Assembly: GCA_030522415.1 (NCBI GenBank)
Contig: CM060118.1
Span: 31,788,151-31,852,150, forward strand
Source of the DNA: Channallabes apus
Taxonomy: Eukaryota > Chordata > Actinopteri > Siluriformes > Clariidae
Direction of reading: 5' to 3'
DNA: 64,000 nt
Shown here: piece by piece, positions 32,563 to 43,500 of the stretch
How the letters are laid out: every line of letters starts with the position of its first letter
How positions within the stretch are numbered: the stretch's first letter is position 1
Notes under the pieces: model-generated
Database searches by the model: none
Seen by the model: the letters and a program-made list of their open reading frames with translations, nothing else
Told to the model about the DNA's origin: nothing
Program-made: the position numbers and the translations under genes

Positions 32563-32700
32563 ATTAACGCGCATTTACAGCTGTGTGAAGGCCTCGATTA
32601 GGCGAAAGAAGAGATAATAATTAAAAGAGTCATAACAGTGCTGAACAGATCAACAATCTATTAAAAGAAGTCGGCATTCAAATGCATTCACAGCCTGTTA
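32563..32700. repeat. Dispersed repeat, related to 16015-16160
   Basis: Shared ordered motifs GCATTTACAGCTGTGTGAAGG, GAACAGATCAACAAT and CATTCAAATGCATTCA. Both copies lie on the same strand. The family is unknown. Confidence 0.55.
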
Positions 32701-32904
32701 CAGATTGAATTCACACTCAATCCAAAAGAGGCAGGTAGGTCTACCGAGCTTTCCAGAGGTTGTAACGAATTTGCATCAGTAGTAAATTCGGCTCAGTGGA
32801 ATGGAGGTATTAGAGTTGTTAGGCTACCTACTGTATACATGTCTTGATGATTAGGTTGTGATTTCCATTAAAAAACAAAAACATTACTTTAAACACCCTT
32901 GCGG

Positions 32905-33275
32905 TTCATTCATTCATTAATCTTCTATACCGCTTAATCCTGTGTTCAGGGTCGCGGGGGACCTGGAGCCTATCCCAGGAGACTTCGGGCACTACACCCT
33001 GGACAGGGTGCCAATCCATCGCAGGGCACACACACATACACACACACACACACACACCCAATCACACACTACGGGCAATTTAGGAACGCCAATTAGCCTA
33101 ACCTGCATATCTTTGGACTGTGGGAGGAAACCGGAGTACCCGGAGGAAACCCACCAAGCACGGGGAGAACATGCAATCTCCATGCACACAGAGACGGGAA
33201 TCGAGCCTGGCCGGGGAATCGAACCCAGACCCTGGAGGTGCAAGGTGACAGTGCTAACCACTACACCACCGCGCC
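32905..33275 (-). mobile_element. tRNA-derived SINE, near full length
   Basis: (ATTC)n tail, body, CA array (33029-33058), GGGAATCGAGCC/GGGAATCGAACCC double box-B mark and CCACTACACCACC head, all in reverse orientation. No clear target duplication. Confidence 0.92.
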
Positions 33276-33535
33276 AACCATATCACATTTTTTTCTCTGA
33301 CATTTTATTGTTACCCAACAGTTACTAACCAGTGAATTATGGCTAGTATTAGCATCCACGGCTGAGGTGCAACAGCTTTCTGGCTATGGATGATATGAGG
33401 ATGGAAGCGAAATGAGGATTGAGAGGGGTGAGCGTGATGACGGGGGCTGTTTCCGACAGGCCCATCCCCTCTCATTCATCATCATTTGGCGTTTTAATGG
33501 CCTGACGAGGCTGGCAGTACTGAGGAACTGCTGTG

Positions 33536-33576
<41 letters not shown>

Positions 33577-33841
33577 CCGGCTCTCTTCATCTCACTCGTC
33601 CGCCTACAACTGTTGTCGCAGTGTTACGCTTCCCCACTGCAGATGCCATGCTGGCATGCTTCCTGCTGGCACGGAAGAGTCAGATTGGTACCGGGATCAG
33701 CTTCAAGCTGTCCAAGATCCGCTTCAGATTCAGGAAAGTCAAGCAGGACAGACATGGGCTCTGACAGATTTACTATGTATATTGCAGAACCATAACGTTA
33801 AGGAAAAAGTGATATTCCTGCAAGTCAAGTGTGTGTATCAT

Positions 33842-33878
<37 letters not shown>

Positions 33879-34330
33879 ACATCCATGTGTATGACTGCTT
33901 CCCAATTTAGTCACTGTACTATTATAGGTACAACCTGCATCTGTATCTGTATGGAGCTCAAAATTATTCATATCTATATCTGTCTTCTGAACCTAAAAAT
34001 AGGTGTGGCATAAAGCACCCAAATTTAAACCCTTGCTACTCTAACCCAGCAACTACTATGTAGATGCATCATTCAGTACTGCATACTGTTTTTGTATTAA
34101 CGAACATGGTATTTCTCGTCTCCTGTGATCTTAAAATATAACGCTTGGACATGCATAAAGGTAAAAACTTCAGACTCACCTGACTTTTATGTTGCTTCCC
34201 AACGCTCATATCTAGTCTGAACGTGTACACTTATTTTTAATCTGCTAATGCAGGGTGTGTCTGATTGGGATCGGAAGATATATACTGAGTGGCAAGGGGG
34301 GACAAAAAACGTCGCACACCCTTGAACTAA
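33276..34330. other. Unassigned sequence with CT and GT microsatellites
   Basis: (CT)n at 33539-33573 and (GT)n at 33847-33873. Frames reading through these arrays (for example 33412-33795) are repeat artefacts. No gene recognised. Confidence 0.45.
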
Positions 34331-34339
34331 CCTTAGATT

Positions 34340-34535
34340 TGATTACAGCATGCATTTGCTGCGGCAATGTCACAGCATTTATTTCTGTCAAGAGTTACAT
34401 AAAAATTTTTGGCTGTGATGTTATATTTATGATAGGAGAGATACTGTAGACTACTCTGTAAAGTCTTTTTCTTGAAGACATTCCAAAGACTTTCAAAAGG
34501 TTTAGAGTCAAGACTCTGTGGTGGCCAATTCATGT
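34340..34535 (-). pseudogene. Tc1 transposase C-terminal relic
   Basis: The minus-strand frame begins MNWPPQSLDSKPFESLWNVFKKK, matching the WP.QSPDLNPIE.LW block that carries the catalytic glutamate of Tc1 transposases. Here the motif is mutated (DLNPIE to DSKPFE, glutamate kept). About 40 further codons are unrecognisable, with no helix-turn-helix and no aspartates. Confidence 0.6.
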
Positions 34536-34602
34536 ATAAAAATGATTCCTTAAAGGGTGTTTTATTGTCATTGTTTTTTTATGATGCAACTTATCCAACT
34601 GG

Positions 34603-34822
34603 GGTGGCACGGTGCCGTAGTGGTTAGCACTGTATCCTTGAACCTCCAGGGCTGAGGGTTCAATTCCAGCCTCGGGATTGCGGGCGTAGAGCTATCATGT
34701 TCTCCCCATGCTTGATGGGTTTTCTCCGGGTACTTCTGTTTCCTCCCACAGTCCAAACACATGCAAGGTTGGTTGACCTTCCCAAATTGTCCAGGCGCCT
34801 CATGCACGAGTCTCCTGGGATC
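34603..34822 (+). mobile_element. tRNA-derived SINE, diverged copy
   Basis: Head GGTGGCACGGTGCCGTAGTGG and GGTTCAATTCC, then GTTCTCCCCATGCTTGATGGG and TCCTCCCACAGTCCAAACAC. The GT tract and most of the tail are deleted. The sequence is more diverged than other copies, so it is old or a separate subfamily. Confidence 0.85.
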
Positions 34823-36467
34823 TCATCTGAAGCACATCTTTCCCACATATTCAACATAGTTTGTTTATATTATTTGCTTTTTTTAATCCAAGCCCTGACT
34901 TTTTGATCAGGTGGTGTATTGTTCCACTGTTAACAAACAACCATCACTAGCAGGGAATCTCGGTTGTGAGATCCATTACCCAGCACCGGCACCCCTGTTC
35001 TTCAACGTCATCAATCGTGATTCCTTCAGTGCCTTCTGGCCCCACTGCCAGATAGACCACAGGCCTTAAAAGGGAGCTGGAGGGGGGATTATTCAATTAT
35101 CTTCAGCCACACAAAATGAAGTATGACAGGCTCCCAGTAAGCATAATGTAGGCTGCATGTCAATGTCAATGAAAGGATAGCAGGCTATTAAAAGCTTTGG
35201 TCCTCAGTTTAGTTAACCTCATTCCATGAAGTATATGGAAGATAGGGAATTGCCGTTTCCACTGTTAATGAGATGTGATGGCAAGGAGAAATGTTGAGGA
35301 GTATCTCAACAACATCTGAGTATTTCTGGAGCTCTTCTATGCCAAATTATAGAGATGGGGAAAACTTGGTTGATTTTAAGCTATCCATTTAGTGCATTAT
35401 CAACTCTTGTTCCAGTCTTTGTCATCTATTGATGCTTGGTTGATACCTCACCTGCGAGGCGATGAAGGTTATGCCGAGGACAGCAAGATCGATTAGAGCT
35501 GGCTGGCAGCCGAAGTCTCTGAGTCAAACATTACAGTTTGCTTGAATGTTTTTCTCAAACAGATCACTGCACATTGCATCATTTTTAACTCACAATGTCT
35601 TACTCGAATGGTGTCCAAAGATGTCTGTCCATCTGATTAGGTGGTATTTTGTGTTGTGAACTCAAAATAGTTAATTATGCTATTAGTTAATCCAAGAAGG
35701 AAGCTCATTAAGGGATTTTTTTGGTTGTTTGATCACAGAGACATGGTGTCAAATACAAATGATCTACAGTACATTTAGATGTTTTCTTTTTTTCTTCTCA
35801 CAAGGCTTTGCATTCTCATCTCTTCACCTAAGCCTGTTCTGTTTCCATGGCTGAAGAAAATGAGAAAGATGTATGAGCATCATTTGGACCCGGACTGCGT
35901 GTTCACTAATGGAGCGCTATGATGTAAATGCCACCAGAATTAAAGATTCTATTAGATCTCATATCTCTGGTCCCTGTTCACATTGTGTTTTGTTAATGAA
36001 TTAAAGATTTTGAAGGTTACCTCTAGTAATAGCTTAATTACATCTTTCTGAAGCCATGTTGTGATCATTAAGGCGGATATCAATTCTGTGTATGGATGTA
36101 TCGAATGCATATTAAGGTTTATAACTGAAGGAAATCCTGTCGGTTTTAACTACATCTTGACGCATCTTTTTAATCTGGCATACACGTAACTCATCCCATA
36201 ACCTCATACTCCAGTACACCTATCCCGAATGGCAACTACGCTAATTCTCCCCATCTGTTCTGTATTTCTCTACCCATCCCGAGGCATCTGGAGATTTTGC
36301 CAGCTTCAGTAGACAAAGGCCGACCCTGCGAGGTTCCTGAGGCATCCAGAGAAGGACCAGCTCCAACTGGATTCAGCTTTATGATGGTTGGAGCTACACA
36401 TGCTGCTCCTGTGCTTCCAGTGATCCAGACCTCATCTGCCCTCTGCACCTACTGACTCGTCCCTATG
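34823..36467. other. Single-copy-looking sequence
   Basis: 1.6 kb without transposon ends, microsatellites or plausible exons. Composition is balanced compared with the AT-rich repeats. It could be ordinary intron or intergenic DNA. Confidence 0.4.
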
Positions 36468-36818
36468 CGCACGGTAGTGTAGTGGTTAGCACTGTCGCCT
36501 TGCACCTCCAGGGTCCGGGTTCGATTCCCGTCTCTGTGTGCATGGACTTTGCATGTTCTCCCCGTGCTTGGTGGGTTTCCTCCGGGTACTCCGGTTTCCT
36601 CCCACAGTCCAAAGATATGCAGGTTAGGCTAATTGGCGTTCCTAAATTGCCCGTAGTGTGTGAATGGATGGGTGAGTGTGTGTATGTGTGCCCTGCGATG
36701 GATTGGCACCCTGTCCAGGGTGTACCCTGCCTTGTGCCCGAAAGCCTCCTGGGATAGGCTCCAGTTCCCCCGCGACCCTGAAAACAGGAAAAGCGGTATA
36801 GAAGATGAATGAATGAAT
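36468..36818 (+). mobile_element. tRNA-derived SINE, full length
   Basis: GCACGGTAGTGTAGTGG (box A), GGTTCGATTCC (box B), complete body, TGTGTATGTGTG tract, CCTGCGATGGATTGGCACCC, and AGGAAAAGCGGTATAGAAG followed by (GAAT)3. A minus-strand frame across it is an artefact. Confidence 0.93.
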
Positions 36819-37387
36819 CATTTAACCAAGCACTCATGTCAACCTTGTTGGCCCAGCTAGCTTTACCTCAGCCTCTCTCAACTGTCTTTATCCAACGTTC
36901 ATCATATCTGGATTTAATAATCAGAGAGAATAAGTTTTAAACCTATAGTTTGTACCTGAGTGTTGAACTCTTTCCCCTAGCGTCAGGAGACTTTCCAGAA
37001 TATAATGTTACTGTTTGCTTTTTAGATTATGGTTCTATTTTTTTGTTATTCTTATTTTAGGTGTTATTTTATTTTAATTGGTTTCTTTCTCTTCGAGGAA
37101 AAAAACAATCACAGCGCTCATAACACAGTGTCTAATCCAGTTGCTGTCTGTGGAATCAATATGAGTTTTCTGATGTTTTCATTTATCAGCACAAAACAAG
37201 ATATGTCCTACGGTCAAAGGCCAGGCACATACTGTAGCATGATAGGAAAGATCATCAATTATCATAAAATGTCAGCTCAAATGGAAAATAATAAAGAGTA
37301 GAGGATAGAAGATCAAACACCCCTTTTCAGTGAGAGTCAGGATTCACACTGTGCATTGTTCTTGGGAAATGGTGCATGTTAGTATAC
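36819..37387. other. Unassigned non-coding sequence
   Basis: No gene or repeat end recognised. A 90-codon frame at 37029-37301 has no motif. Confidence 0.4.
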
Positions 37388-37395
37388 TGTTAAAC

Positions 37396-37591
37396 CAGGG
37401 GCCAGGGGTAGCTCAGTGGTTAAGGCATTGGACTATGGTTCGGAAGATCCCAGGTTCAAATCCCACAACCACCAAGTTGCCACTGTTGGGCCCTTGAGCA
37501 AGGCCCTTAACCCTCAACTGCTCAGATGTATAATGAGATAAAAATGTAAGTCACTCTGGATAAGAGCGTCTGCCAAATGCCTAAATGTAAA
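37396..37591 (+). mobile_element. Second tRNA-derived SINE family
   Basis: The tRNA-like head has box A TAGCTCAGTGG and box B GGTTCAAATCC. It is followed by CACCAAGTTGCCACTGTTGG, GGCCCTTGAGCAAGGCCCTT and the 3' core GTCACTCTGGATAAGAGCGT with TGCCAAATGCC. An 8-bp duplication TGTTAAAC (37388-37395 and 37592-37599) flanks it. The conserved 3' core is widespread in teleost SINEs, and this family is distinct from the CACGGTGG family. Confidence 0.85.
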
Positions 37592-37924
37592 TGTTAAACA
37601 GCTTAAAGTCAAACGTTGCGCTGGTTGTGGTTCAGTGATTGGAGAACCTGATGGTAGCGCAAAAAAGAAGAAGAAAAAAAATCTGCTTTCAGTAAAACTT
37701 ACTTATTTGTTCCAGCATGCCTCTGAATAAAGCTGGTCATTTCAGCACTATATTCAATATGTTGTCCAGTAAAGAATGAATTTCTTTGGTAAAACTGTTG
37801 AATGATGCAATTACGATGTTTAGTTGAGCTGGGCTCATGAGTGTATTTGTCTTTTTATATTAACACCAGAAGACATTAACATTGATTATCAATGATATAC
37901 TGATATAAATGTAAACTATTGATG

Positions 37925-38245
37925 GGGTCATGGGTACCTAAGGCTCACCCATTCCCTCAAGGTCAGCCTGTCTGATCCAATGCCACAGAAAAACCAATGT
38001 AAAACTATCCACTAAAACAACGTCAGTAAAAGGCCACAATAGATAGGCACCAGAGAACACAGTACACCGTAGCCTGCCACGCATGGAGCCCAGCAAACAA
38101 AGAGCCCAAGGCTGCCAACCTGGCACAATCACGTTTAATCCATGGAGGCCCCACAACCCACAGCATCTAAAGAAACCACTGCTACCAGACACCACTGCAC
38201 ACCTCCAGAGGGGAATCTACACAATATTGGGCATACAGTATACTG
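37925..38245 (+). pseudogene. Tc1 relic, 3' part (tentative)
   Basis: ATCCATGGAGGCCCCACAAC and CCAGACACCACTGCACACCT, then CACAATATTGGGCA, read like the end of a Tc1 transposase gene and its 3' flank. No catalytic block is intact, and the long minus-strand frame over it is an artefact. Confidence 0.4.
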
Positions 38246-38287
38246 TTTTGTCCAGTACTTAGGTAATGATTCTTATCTAAGGGAATC

Positions 38288-38644
38288 CATTCATTCATTC
38301 ATCTTCTATACCGCTTTATCCTGTATTTAGGGTCACGGGGACCTGGAGCCTATCCCAGGAGACTCTGGGCATGAGGCGGGGTACACCCTGGACAGCGTGC
38401 CAATCCATCGCAGAGCACACACACACACATTCATTCACACACTATGGACAATTTTTGGGAACGCCAATTAGCCTAATCTGCATGTCTTTGGACTGTGGGA
38501 GGAAACCGGAGTACCCGGAGGAAACCCACCAAGCACGGGGAGAACATGCAAACTCCATGCACACAGAGACTAGAATCGAGCCTGGCCGGGGAATCGAACC
38601 CGGACCCTGGAGGTGCAAGGTAACCACTACACCACCGTGCCGCC
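38288..38644 (-). mobile_element. tRNA-derived SINE, near full length
   Basis: (ATTC)n tail at 38288, body in reverse orientation, double box-B mark and ACCACCGTGCCGCC head end. A 12-bp gap in the head removes GCGACAGTGCTA. No clear duplication. Confidence 0.92.
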
Positions 38645-38961
38645 TTTAAGATATTACATATGCAAAACTATCAGAAATGATCACCATACCAGATGTTTTA
38701 GGAACATAAGGATGAATGCAGAATGAACAATTGTATTTATTTTATTGTTTTTATAAATGTAGACCAAGTATAGTGTACCAAGTACTTCCTCTGATATGTT
38801 TGAATAATATAATGTGATATTTAACTAGGAAAAGGGCTCTTCAACTTGTCCTTCGTGATGAACCCTTAAAACAAATGCTTTAAGACTGTGAAAGAACCCT
38901 GGGGAAAGCTTTTTCAAGAAGTGTAATCCTTCGCTGCATCAGGGAGTAGTTATTGTTCTTG

Positions 38962-39093
38962 CACTCAGTACCATAATCCCTGTAGTCATGATCTATTTTT
39001 GTTTTTTGTGTGCACAATGTTTATTCCAAAAAAAAAAAAAAAAAAAAAAGAGTCTGCACCTGCATCCTCTCTCCTCGTCTCAAGTCCCTGACA
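38962..39093 (+). repeat. LTR-end-like repeat, copy A
   Basis: CACTCAGTACCATAATCCCTG, GTTTATTCC before a 20-base poly(A) tract (39030-39050), then GAGTCTGCACCTGCATCC and CCCTGACA. It matches copy B at 40574-40678 in order and strand. The closing TGACA would suit an LTR 3' end. The start of the LTR and a duplication are not seen. Confidence 0.4.
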
Positions 39094-39748
39094 GAATACA
39101 AGACTTACAAACGGATGCAGCAGATTGTCTTTTGCTCGAGCAGGCCTGGGAGAAGATCAAAGTTTCTGCGGGAACTGAGGCAGGAGGACTAGAAGTTGTT
39201 TGATCAGCTCCTAGCTAAATGCCCCTAAGGAACACTGACAGCAACAAGGAACCAGAATCAGAGACCAATGGGGCAACCTTCCTGTTGTTTCAGCTGGAAC
39301 TATGCATCGAGCAGTGACAAACATTTTAGGGGACCAGAAAGTAGCCTCTTGTGTCTAGGAGATCTTTGCCCACCCACTCTGTCTCACTAAGGATACTGAT
39401 TTAGTTCATTTCTGTCTACACTTCATCTACCTCTGGAGTTGCTTCAACTCTTGGTGCTGTTGAGAACATCATTCTCTTTGCCAGCTCAGATCCTGCGAAC
39501 TACCATCATTCCTTGGCTGTGCTTCATGAGGGATGACGTTTCTCGCTCTGTCCCTGCATTTTCTGCTGATTGTCCAGGACACCAGGCTGACACTGTCTGT
39601 CATGGTGGGAGCTGTACATAAAGGTTGCTGTTAAACTATGCATGTTCACATACAATGGTGTACAGCAACGTCATGAGCGTATTTCTTAACATACTTGTGT
39701 ATATGCTACCATGTTACCAGCAGATTCCAGTAGAGGCTCAATGGAAAA
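39094..39748. other. Unassigned sequence after the LTR-like end
   Basis: It could be retroelement interior, but no gag/pol motif is recognisable in any frame. Confidence 0.3.
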
Positions 39749-39757
39749 TCCAATCAA

Positions 39758-40123
39758 GCATTCATTCATTTTCTATACCGCTTAATCCTGTGTTCAGGGT
39801 CGCGGGGGTCCTGGAGCCTATCCCAGGAGACTTCGGGCACTAGGCGGGGTACACCCTGGACAGGGTGCCAATCCATCGCAGGGCACACACACATACACAC
39901 ACCCAATCACACACTACGGGCAATTTAGGAACGCCAATTACCCTAATCTGCATATCTTTGGACTGTGGGAGGAAACCGGAGTACCCGGAGGAAACCCACC
40001 AAGCACGGGGAGAACATGCAAACTCCATGCACACAGAGACGGGAATCGAGCCTGGCCGGGGAATCGAACCCAGACCCTGGAGGTGCAAGGCGACAGTGCT
40101 AACCACTACACCACCGTGCCGCC
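39758..40123 (-). mobile_element. tRNA-derived SINE, full length with 9-bp duplication
   Basis: Complete reverse-oriented copy. TCCAATCAA at 39749-39757 and 40124-40132 flank it exactly. Confidence 0.95.
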
Positions 40124-40132
40124 TCCAATCAA

Positions 40133-40573
40133 ACAGATTTGCTTAAAGTAAACAAACATGGTGACACTTGTGGAGACACTTAGTTTCCATGCCAATATTA
40201 AAGACCGTACTTATCTACCAACAACTTTCCTCCATTTTTGATGTCCTTGCTGACTACACGGACCTTACCGCGTACATGCATATTGCATCTTGTGGACACA
40301 GATGGGTGGGTCACATTAATTTCTGAGGATGTGCACAAGCTACTCAGCAAATGAATGCAGGATATGTGAGGTAGCCATCAAACCCAAGTATAGAGGGTCC
40401 CTTAGAGGGAGGGCTATGTCCATGAAGACTGCACTACAGCTCCCATCGGCCACCGCTAGCCATGTGTCACTTAGCACATTCACCCAAGTCTTGTTGTTCT
40501 CACTACCTACTTTATGTGCATTTGTTATGTTCTTTTGCTCAGTGTCATGTAGCTCTTGTGTGTTGATTATTCC
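40133..40573. other. Possible LTR interior/upstream part
   Basis: GACTGCACTACAGCTCCCAT and GCTAGCCATGTGTCACTTAG are the kind of sequence found in Gypsy LTRs. They lie upstream of copy B of the LTR-end repeat, so the LTR may begin near 40370. Confidence 0.3.
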
Positions 40574-40678
40574 TGTGCTCAGTACTATAGTCCTTGTAGT
40601 GATGATGTCATTTTCTTGCATGAAGTTTATTAAAAAACGAGTCTGCACCTGCATCCTTTCTATCTCAAGCCCTTGACA
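40574..40678 (+). repeat. LTR-end-like repeat, copy B
   Basis: GTGCTCAGTACTATAGTCC, TGAAGTTTATTAAAAAACGAG (polyadenylation-like), TCTGCACCTGCATCC and CCTTGACA. Homologous to 38962-39093. Confidence 0.4.
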
Positions 40679-40930
40679 CGCTGGATGTTTTTGTTTTGAG
40701 ATAGTCGCATCATGTTTCATTATGTGTTTGACAGTAACTGTATTGTATCCAGCGGTAAAACTCTAAACGCCAAATGACACCCTGAATGATCTGGCAGCAT
40801 TTGGGGGAAGACTTGGAAACAGTGAGTTATTGTTTCCAGCTTTACTGTAGGTGATAGACATAATAGGGTCTTCTAAACTTATGACCCATATATAGTTTGA
40901 TGAATATATATATTTTTTGTTTTTCTTCAT

Positions 40931-41215
40931 TAATTCATTCATTCATCTTCTATACCGCTTTATCCTGTATTTAGGGTCGCGGGGACCTGGAGCCTATCCC
41001 AGGAGACTCAGGGCACAAGGCGGGGTACACCCTGGACAGCGTGCCAATCCATCGCAGAGCACACACACACACTCATTCACACACTATGGTCAATGGAGTA
41101 CCCGGAGGAAACCCACCAAGCACGGGGAGAACATGCAAACTCCATGCACACAGAGACGGGAATCGAACCCGGACCCTGGAGGTGCAAGGCGACAGTGCTA
41201 ACCACTACACCGCCC
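40931..41215 (-). mobile_element. tRNA-derived SINE with internal deletion and 12-bp duplication
   Basis: GTTTTTCTTCAT at 40919-40930 and 41216-41227 bracket the copy. About 75 bp between CTATGGTCAAT and GGAGTACCCGG are missing compared with other copies. Confidence 0.94.
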
Positions 41216-41227
41216 GTTTTTCTTCAT

Positions 41228-42600
41228 GGTAAATAAAAAGTTAATATTTTACAATTCAGATATTTTTTTTTAATAGCAAATATCTTCATATTTAGAAATT
41301 TGAAAAGTGCTCCGTCTCTATGGTGTAGAAGGCTGGATATGGGGCCCTACCAGCAGATGGTGCCCTAACTCTGGTGCATTTGGGGTCATTTGAATGTTGC
41401 AGGATGGAGCTAAAGTTTCCCAGAACTTTCAGACATGTTATGTGCTTGCATGGATTTTGTGGTTGTTTAAGAGAGAGATGGAGAGATTTCACTCCCCAGA
41501 ATGCCGGTTCTCTCCGACATACTGTACTGTAATCCACACAGACCACTCGTATTTTCAATTACCATAGCAGACAATCTGGCATGATTTGCATAAGGATATA
41601 TAGCCAGAGCATTTTCCTCTTTTTTAACTAAGAAACCTCATTTGCAAGTGTAATAGCATTACTGAGTTGCTCCAATCATCACGTTAATTATTAAAATACT
41701 GGGTGATACAGTAGGGTCTTCCATTAATCACTGCTGCTTTGGACTGCAGCCTGTCAGGCCAGCCGAATTCCAGAGGCCAATCATTAGTGCGCTAAATAAA
41801 TACTGTACATGGAGCCGGCTGAAATCAACCTGTTGCATGATTTCTTGTAATGAGGAAATCATTCTGTGTTATCGTTTGGATGTAAAAGTACGGTGTGCTG
41901 AGTTGCTGTTGTATCTAGGAGATTTATGTTGTTACATTCGTTTTTCATTCTGACGGAAGAGAAAGATATGTGTAGAAAATGTACAGAAGTACCGTTTTAC
42001 AGTTGGATTTGTGCTTGTAATGTGCACTCAAGTGAATTGTACAAAGAAAGAAGAAAAAAAAAAGGAAGAAAGGTGCTTGTGAGAATCTGGACAGGATTTG
42101 GTTCAGGACCTCCTCATTGTCCCCCAGTGCTTGGCAGTACACACCAGAACCCCTAGTTCCCCATGTGTCATTCAAGGCAAACGAAGACAATATTGTCTTC
42201 AGGCAGGCCTGACATTAGGAAGGCTGGAGAGAGAGAGAGAGCAGAGGGGAGGGCTCACCGAGAGAGGGTAATGAACAACTGAGCAGAATCTTAAAGCCCT
42301 AAAGTCTTTGTTTCTCTTACTTTATGGTCACTTACTGTGGAGATTCATATTCAAATGGACTCGAGGCTGTGAATTGACTGTTCACACGTTCACAGTTGTA
42401 TACTCACCTCCACCCATCAGCCCCTCTCGAATAAAAAGAACACCCCTATGAGTAGAGCTAATTAGAATGAAAGGTACAATCCAAAATGAAAGCATCTCAA
42501 TCCAGTAGTCACTCAGGCATTAAGCCCCATTTTGTTGTCTTTTAAATCCTAAGTCGGTAAAAAAAAAACGTCGATTGACAGAGGTTTTTTAAATTAATCA
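41228..42600. other. Single-copy-looking sequence
   Basis: No repeat ends. It has an A-rich run at 42048-42072 and a GA tract at 42227-42241. No plausible exon recognised. Confidence 0.4.
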
Positions 42601-42851
42601 ACATTTTAGTCGGCGGCACGGTGGTGTAGTGGTTAGCACTGTTGCCTTGCACCTCCAGGGTCTGGGTTCGATTCCCCGGCCAGGCTCGATTCCCGTCTCT
42701 GTGTGCATGGAGTTTGCATGTTCTCCCCGTGCTTGGTGGGTTTCCTCCGGGTACTCCGGTTTCCTCCCACAGTCCAAAGATATGCAGGTTAGGCTACTTG
42801 GCGTTCCTAAATTGCCCGTAGTGTGTGATTGGGTGTGTGAGTGTGTCTATG

Positions 42852-43346
42852 CAGTGGTGTCAAAAGTATTCACATTCATTACTTGAGTAGAAGTATAGAT
42901 ACCAGGGTTTAAAAAGACTTCTTTAGAAGTCGAAGTATCAACTCAAGCTTTTTACTCAAGTAAAAGTGTAAAAGTACTCGTTTCAAAACTACTTAAAGTA
43001 TAAAAGTAAAAGTAATGTGAGGGGGAAAAAAGCATTAAGGTCACGTGTTTTGATCATGCGACGGACGGACGGGGGGGGGGTGTACGTTCTTATCATGCGA
43101 CTGGGGGGGGGGGTTGCGCGTTCTGATCATGCGACTGGAGGGGTTGCGCGATCTGATTATAAAAATAAAGTAACGAGGCTATTTTTAAAATGTAAGGAGT
43201 AGAAAGTACAGATAATTGCTTAAAAATGTAAGGAGTAGAAGTAAAAAGTCGGCTGAAAAATAATTACTCCAGTAAAGTATAGATACCCAAAATTTCTACT
43301 TAAGTAAGGTAACGAAGTATTTGTACTTCGTTACTTGACACCTCTG
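42852..43346. mobile_element. hAT MITE inside a SINE
   Basis: Ends CAGTGGTGTCAAAAGTATTC and CGTTACTTGACACCTCTG. The 8-bp duplication is TGTCTATG/CGTCTATG (42844-42851, 43347-43354; one mismatch, probably a later mutation). Both ends match those of the element at 18720-19832 in inverted orientation. It has no coding sequence and carries a minisatellite in its middle. Confidence 0.9.
43047..43158. repeat. GC-rich minisatellite in the hAT MITE
   Basis: About three units of the type TTCTGATCATGCGACTGG, G-run, TTGCGCG, with unit length falling from about 40 to about 30 bp because the G-run varies (4-11 G). It is absent from the related element at 18720. Confidence 0.85.
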
Positions 43347-43500
43347 CGTCTATGTGTGTGTGCCCTGCGATGGATTGGCACGCTGTCCAGGGTGTACCCC
43401 GCCTAGTGCCCGAAGTCTCCTGGGATAGGCTCCAGGTCCCCCGCGACCCTGAACACAGGATTAAGCGGTATAGAAGATGAATGAATGAACATTTTAGTCG

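Larger units (their letters stand above)
42613..43488 (+). mobile_element. tRNA-derived SINE carrying a nested hAT element
   Basis: Full SINE head (GGCACGGTGGTGTAGTGG ... GGTTCGATTCCCCGG) and tail (GGATTAAGCGGTATAGAAG, (GAAT)n) are separated by a 495-bp hAT insertion. A 12-bp SINE duplication ACATTTTAGTCG is perfect at 42601-42612 and 43489-43500, so the hAT came later. Confidence 0.95.
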
